DNA of 64,000 nt, from assembly GCF_014648195.1 (NCBI RefSeq), contig NZ_BMQQ01000003.1, positions 182,931 through 246,930 of the forward strand, given 5' to 3'. Of the stretch, positions 61,496 through 64,000 are shown piece after piece. The first letter of the stretch is position 1; the number at the start of each line of letters is the position of its first letter. Position numbers and translations under genes: made by a program. Source of the DNA: Streptomyces purpureus (GTDB lineage: Bacteria > Actinomycetota > Actinomycetes > Streptomycetales > Streptomycetaceae). The notes beneath the pieces are model-generated. The model was given only the letters and a program-made list of their open reading frames with translations, searched no databases and was not told the origin of the DNA.

Positions 61496-62311
61496 TCAGG
61501 CTGCGAGGACGCACACGGCGGGCGGACCGCGCCGGATCACCGTGTGCTGGAGTGCCCCCGCGAGCGGCGGGGGTGAGACGTCCCGGCGGGGCCGGGGCGG
61601 CCGCGGGCCGGTGGCCGGCGTGCCGGGGAGTCCGGCGAGCAGGGCGCGTAGGTAGGAGAGGGCGGAGCGCAGGGCCCGTACGAGCGCCCCCTCCGCGATC
61701 TCGGTGGCGCCCTGGCCGGACAGCGTGGCGAGCCGGCCGAGGGCCAGGTCACCGCGGCGCAGCAGCCAGCCGGTGGCCAGGGCGGCGAGCAGATGGCCGA
61801 GCACCATGGACAGGCTCGGGAACAGCGACGCGGACTCGGCGGCGCGCGCGGCCGGTACGAGATGCTCGTGGCCGCCCGTCGCGGTCGCGGTGGCGGTCGC
61901 CGGGTCGAGGCCGGAGTCGGCGATGATGCGGCTGGCGTCGGCCGGGGTGAGCGAGGCGGCGCCCGCCCCGCAGACCAGCTTGGTGGCCATCCGGATCAGC
62001 GCGTCGTCGGTCGCCTGTCCCGCGTTCATACCGAGGTGGCGCTGGCCGAGTCCGAACACGGCGTGCAGGGCGAGCTGTCCGACGGCCAGCGCCGTGGTGA
62101 TCACCGGCAGGGACCGCTCGCGGCCGGCGAACGGCGCGGTGAGCGCGAAGACCCCGGCGAAGCCGAGCAGCAGCGTCCACCAGGGGACCGTCGCACAGGC
62201 GGCGAGCACATGTCCCAGCGCGGACAGCACGACGCAGACCGCGGTGAACACCGCGGCCCTCAGAAGCCGTGAACCGGCTCCGGCGCGTGCGATCGACGAG
62301 GGCGCAGACAT
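61496..62311 (-). CDS. Integral membrane protein of the copper locus, unknown function
   Basis: The 271-residue protein has five or so hydrophobic segments (about 17-40, 43-62, 70-90, 165-185 and a weaker one), a loop with GLGQRHLGMNAG near 90, and a central part rich in Ala/Thr containing GGHEHLVPA. The His and Met residues near membrane segments would suit metal handling, but I recognise no family with proven function. It starts at ATG 62311 and is 99 bp upstream of the YcnI gene on the same strand, so it is probably the first gene of the copper operon. Confidence 0.75.
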   Translation of the reverse strand: MSAPSSIARAGAGSRLLRAAVFTAVCVVLSALGHVLAACATVPWWTLLLGFAGVFALTAPFAGRERSLPVITTALAVGQLALHAVFGLGQRHLGMNAGQATDDALIRMATKLVCGAGAASLTPADASRIIADSGLDPATATATATGGHEHLVPAARAAESASLFPSLSMVLGHLLAALATGWLLRRGDLALGRLATLSGQGATEIAEGALVRALRSALSYLRALLAGLPGTPATGPRPPRPRRDVSPPPLAGALQHTVIRRGPPAVCVLAA

Positions 62312-62517
62312 GGCGGGGCCATCATCGCACTGCGCTTATACCGTCCACACGGCAGGTCCGGAAGATCACCGTTTGATGTCAGAGGCCCGACATACACCGG
62401 CACGAGGGAAGGTGTGTACCCGCCGAACGGGCGCTGTGTTGTCGGCCGGTGGCTTACATGTCCCAAGGAGCGGCAATACGTAGGGGTATGTCGAGCGGGG
62501 GCCCGGGAGGCTGGAGC

Positions 62518-63039
62518 ATGAGCATCTGGTGGTCTCTCCATCTGCGGCGTGAGGCGGCCAGTGTGCCGCTGGCTCGCCGTCTTCTCCTCGGCACGATGGA
62601 GACCGCGGGCGTCGATCCGGACGTCTCCTACGACCTGTCGGTCGCGCTGAGCGAGGCCTGTGCCAACGCGGTTGAGCACGGCGGCGGCGCGGCACCGGAC
62701 CAGGCGTCGGAGGCGTATCGCGTGACCGCCTACCTCGACGGGGAGACCTGCCGGATCGAGGTCGCGGACTCGGGTCCCGGCTTCCCGCCCGGCGAGCCGT
62801 ACGAGCCCTCCGGGGCGGTCGCGACGGGTGCGGCGGCCGGTGCCTCCACGACGCGTGAGGCGCGTGTGAGCCGCCCATCCGTGCCGGACACCGCCGAGCA
62901 CGGCCGAGGCCTGCGGCTGATCGAGGAACTCGCCGACCATGTGCACTTCGGGAACCGCGCGGGCGGCCGGAGCGGCGCGGTGGTCAGCTTCGACAAGATC
63001 GTCAAATGGCGCCCGGACGCGCCGCTCGCCCTGACCTGA
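62518..63039 (+). CDS. RsbW-like anti-sigma factor kinase / ATP-binding protein
   Basis: The 173-residue protein is a GHKL ATPase of the RsbW/SpoIIAB type: N box LSEACANAVEHG near 52, D box VADSGPGFPPG near 82, and the G box HGRGLRLIEELAD near 135. An Ala/Thr-rich insert of about 35 residues lies between the D and G boxes. Streptomyces have many such proteins, which bind sigma factors or phosphorylate antagonists; the partner is not adjacent here. ATG 62518 has GGGAGG upstream; in-frame ATGs at 62449 and 62488 are weaker. Confidence 0.87.
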   Translation: MSIWWSLHLRREAASVPLARRLLLGTMETAGVDPDVSYDLSVALSEACANAVEHGGGAAPDQASEAYRVTAYLDGETCRIEVADSGPGFPPGEPYEPSGAVATGAAAGASTTREARVSRPSVPDTAEHGRGLRLIEELADHVHFGNRAGGRSGAVVSFDKIVKWRPDAPLALT

Positions 63040-63076
63040 GCCCCGTCCTCCGAGCTGCCTGAGCGCCCGGCACGGA

Positions 63077-63104
63077 GACGGCCCTCGTCGCGACGGGGGC
63101 CGTC
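63077..63104. terminator. Terminator between convergent genes
   Basis: GACGGCCCTCGT (63077-63088) pairs with 63093-63104 (two G-T pairs) around CGCG. It lies between the RsbW-like gene and the convergent aminopeptidase gene. Confidence 0.65.
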
Positions 63105-63142
63105 CGGCGTGAGCGTGGGGCCGGAGGTCGGCCCTTGAGCGG

Positions 63143-64000
63143 TCAGCCCTTGAGCCGCGCCATCCACGCCTCGACCTCGTCGGCCTGACGGGGCAGCGAG
63201 GCGGAGAGGTTCCGGTTGCCGTCCTCGGTGACCAGGATGTCGTCCTCGATCCGGACGCCGATGCCGCGGTACTCCTCCGGCACGGTCAGGTCGTCCGCCT
63301 GGAAGTACAGCCCCGGCTCGACGGTCAGGCACATGCCCGGCTCCAGGGTGGCGTCGACGTACGACGCGGTGCGCGCGGCCGCGCAGTCGTGGACGTCCAT
63401 GCCGAGCATGTGGCCGGTGCCGTGCAGGGTCCAGCGGCGCTGGAGGCCGAGCTCCAGGACCTTCTCCACGTCGAGGTCGCCGAGCAGGCCCCACTCGACG
63501 AGCTTCTCCGCGAGCACGCGCTGCGCGGCGTCGTGGAAGTCGCGGTAGTCGGCGCCCGGCTTCACCGCCGCGATGCCGGCCTCCTGGGCCTCGTACACGG
63601 CGTCGTAGATCCTGCGCTGGATCTCGTTGAAGCGGCCGTTGATGGGCAGCGTGCGGGTGACGTCGGCGGTGTAGAGCTCGGTGGTCTCCACGCCGGCGTC
63701 GAGCAGCAGCAGTTCGCCGGAACGGACGGCGCCGTCGTTGCGGACCCAGTGCAGGGTGGTGGCGTGCGGGCCGGCGGCGCAGATGGAGCCGTAGCCGATG
63801 TCGTTGCCCTCGACGCGGGCGCGCAGGAAGAACGTTCCTTCGATGTAGCGCTCGCTGGTCGCCTCGGCCTTGTCCAGGACCTTGACGACGTCCTCGAAGC
63901 CGCGGGCGGTCGAATCGCAGGCCTTCTGCAGCTCCGCGATCTCAAACGCGTCCTTCACCAGGCGCGCCTCGGAGAGGTACACACGCAGCTCTTCGTCGCG
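63143..64000 (-). CDS. pepP: Xaa-Pro aminopeptidase (partial, 5' end outside window)
   Basis: The visible 285 residues are the C-terminal M24 domain. Metal ligands are seen as LLLDAGVETTELYTADVTR (Asp and Asp), the His in HGTGHMLGMDVHD, and Glu in TVEPGLYF and IEDDILVT. The frame is open to the window end, where it reads RDEELRVYLSEARL, so the N-terminal domain and start lie beyond 64000. The enzyme removes N-terminal residues preceding Pro with two Mn ions. It is unlike the short M24 protein at 46088. The gene is convergent with the RsbW-like gene. Confidence 0.92.
   Translation of the reverse strand, partial: RDEELRVYLSEARLVKDAFEIAELQKACDSTARGFEDVVKVLDKAEATSERYIEGTFFLRARVEGNDIGYGSICAAGPHATTLHWVRNDGAVRSGELLLLDAGVETTELYTADVTRTLPINGRFNEIQRRIYDAVYEAQEAGIAAVKPGADYRDFHDAAQRVLAEKLVEWGLLGDLDVEKVLELGLQRRWTLHGTGHMLGMDVHDCAAARTASYVDATLEPGMCLTVEPGLYFQADDLTVPEEYRGIGVRIEDDILVTEDGNRNLSASLPRQADEVEAWMARLKG

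Overview
The window is core chromosome of a Streptomyces. The evidence is very high GC, heavy use of GTG starts, purine-rich ribosome binding sites, the sporulation pair ssgR-ssgA, actinobacterial families such as FemX, fused CydCD and DUF5326, and a gene order I recognise from the S. coelicolor region that runs from the ribosomal and dnaB genes to serS, pheA and the copper genes. Five perfect parS sites plus one variant, together with three groups of DnaA boxes, place it close to oriC. I see no transposase, prophage, CRISPR array or tRNA gene. All family assignments come from reading motifs; no database search was run.

Layout. 1-4456: cell-envelope genes (tail of a probable penicillin-binding protein, a GT87 mannosyltransferase-like protein, an alanine-racemase-fold protein, FemX, a small membrane protein). 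4457-6480: rpsF-ssb-rpsR-rplI with a strong terminator. 6501-16000: MATE exporter, replicative helicase dnaB, a serine hydrolase, two GNAT acetyltransferases, a MarR/MFS divergent pair, a small membrane protein and a HAD phosphatase. 16000-21540: flavohaemoglobin, Nudix, LysR, a candidate small RNA, a PLP lyase, a holin-like protein, a cupin and a DUF5326 protein. 21748-23117: ssgR-ssgA, the sporulation switch. 23123-30155: YibE/F protein, TPP riboswitch and thiC, a membrane protein, a phosphatase and a LacI regulator.

30156-40037: hisC, a cyclophilin-like protein, then the cytochrome bd module: a Rex operator, cydA, cydB, the fused exporter cydCD, and a GAF histidine kinase that resembles the mycobacterial DevS/DosT oxygen sensors. 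40040-46930: HAD, LLM flavin oxidoreductase, kptA, MerR, and an alpha/beta hydrolase-SDR fusion overlapping an M24 peptidase. 47160-50666: two ATPase-permease pairs of an ABC exporter, translationally coupled. 50836-56159: lpd, HAD, serS, a DnaA-box intergenic region and pheA. 56192-62311: a copper-trafficking operon reading right to left (membrane protein, YcnI, Sco, PCuAC chaperone, CopC-CopD fusion, Tat-exported DyP peroxidase). The window ends with an RsbW-like ATPase and a truncated Xaa-Pro aminopeptidase.

Most unusual features. parS is used in three settings: between convergent genes beside terminators (6501, 11250, 26422, the last inside a 32-bp perfect palindrome), over the start codon of two membrane-protein genes (15063 and 34397, where the GTG of CACGTG is a plausible initiator), and, in degenerate form, inside the DyP peroxidase gene. 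A 68-nt RNA gene with its own promoter and terminator appears to lie at 19165-19232. ssgR has a TTG start behind two adjacent hairpins. Several genes have a TANNNT box 6-8 nt before the start codon, which suggests leaderless mRNAs.
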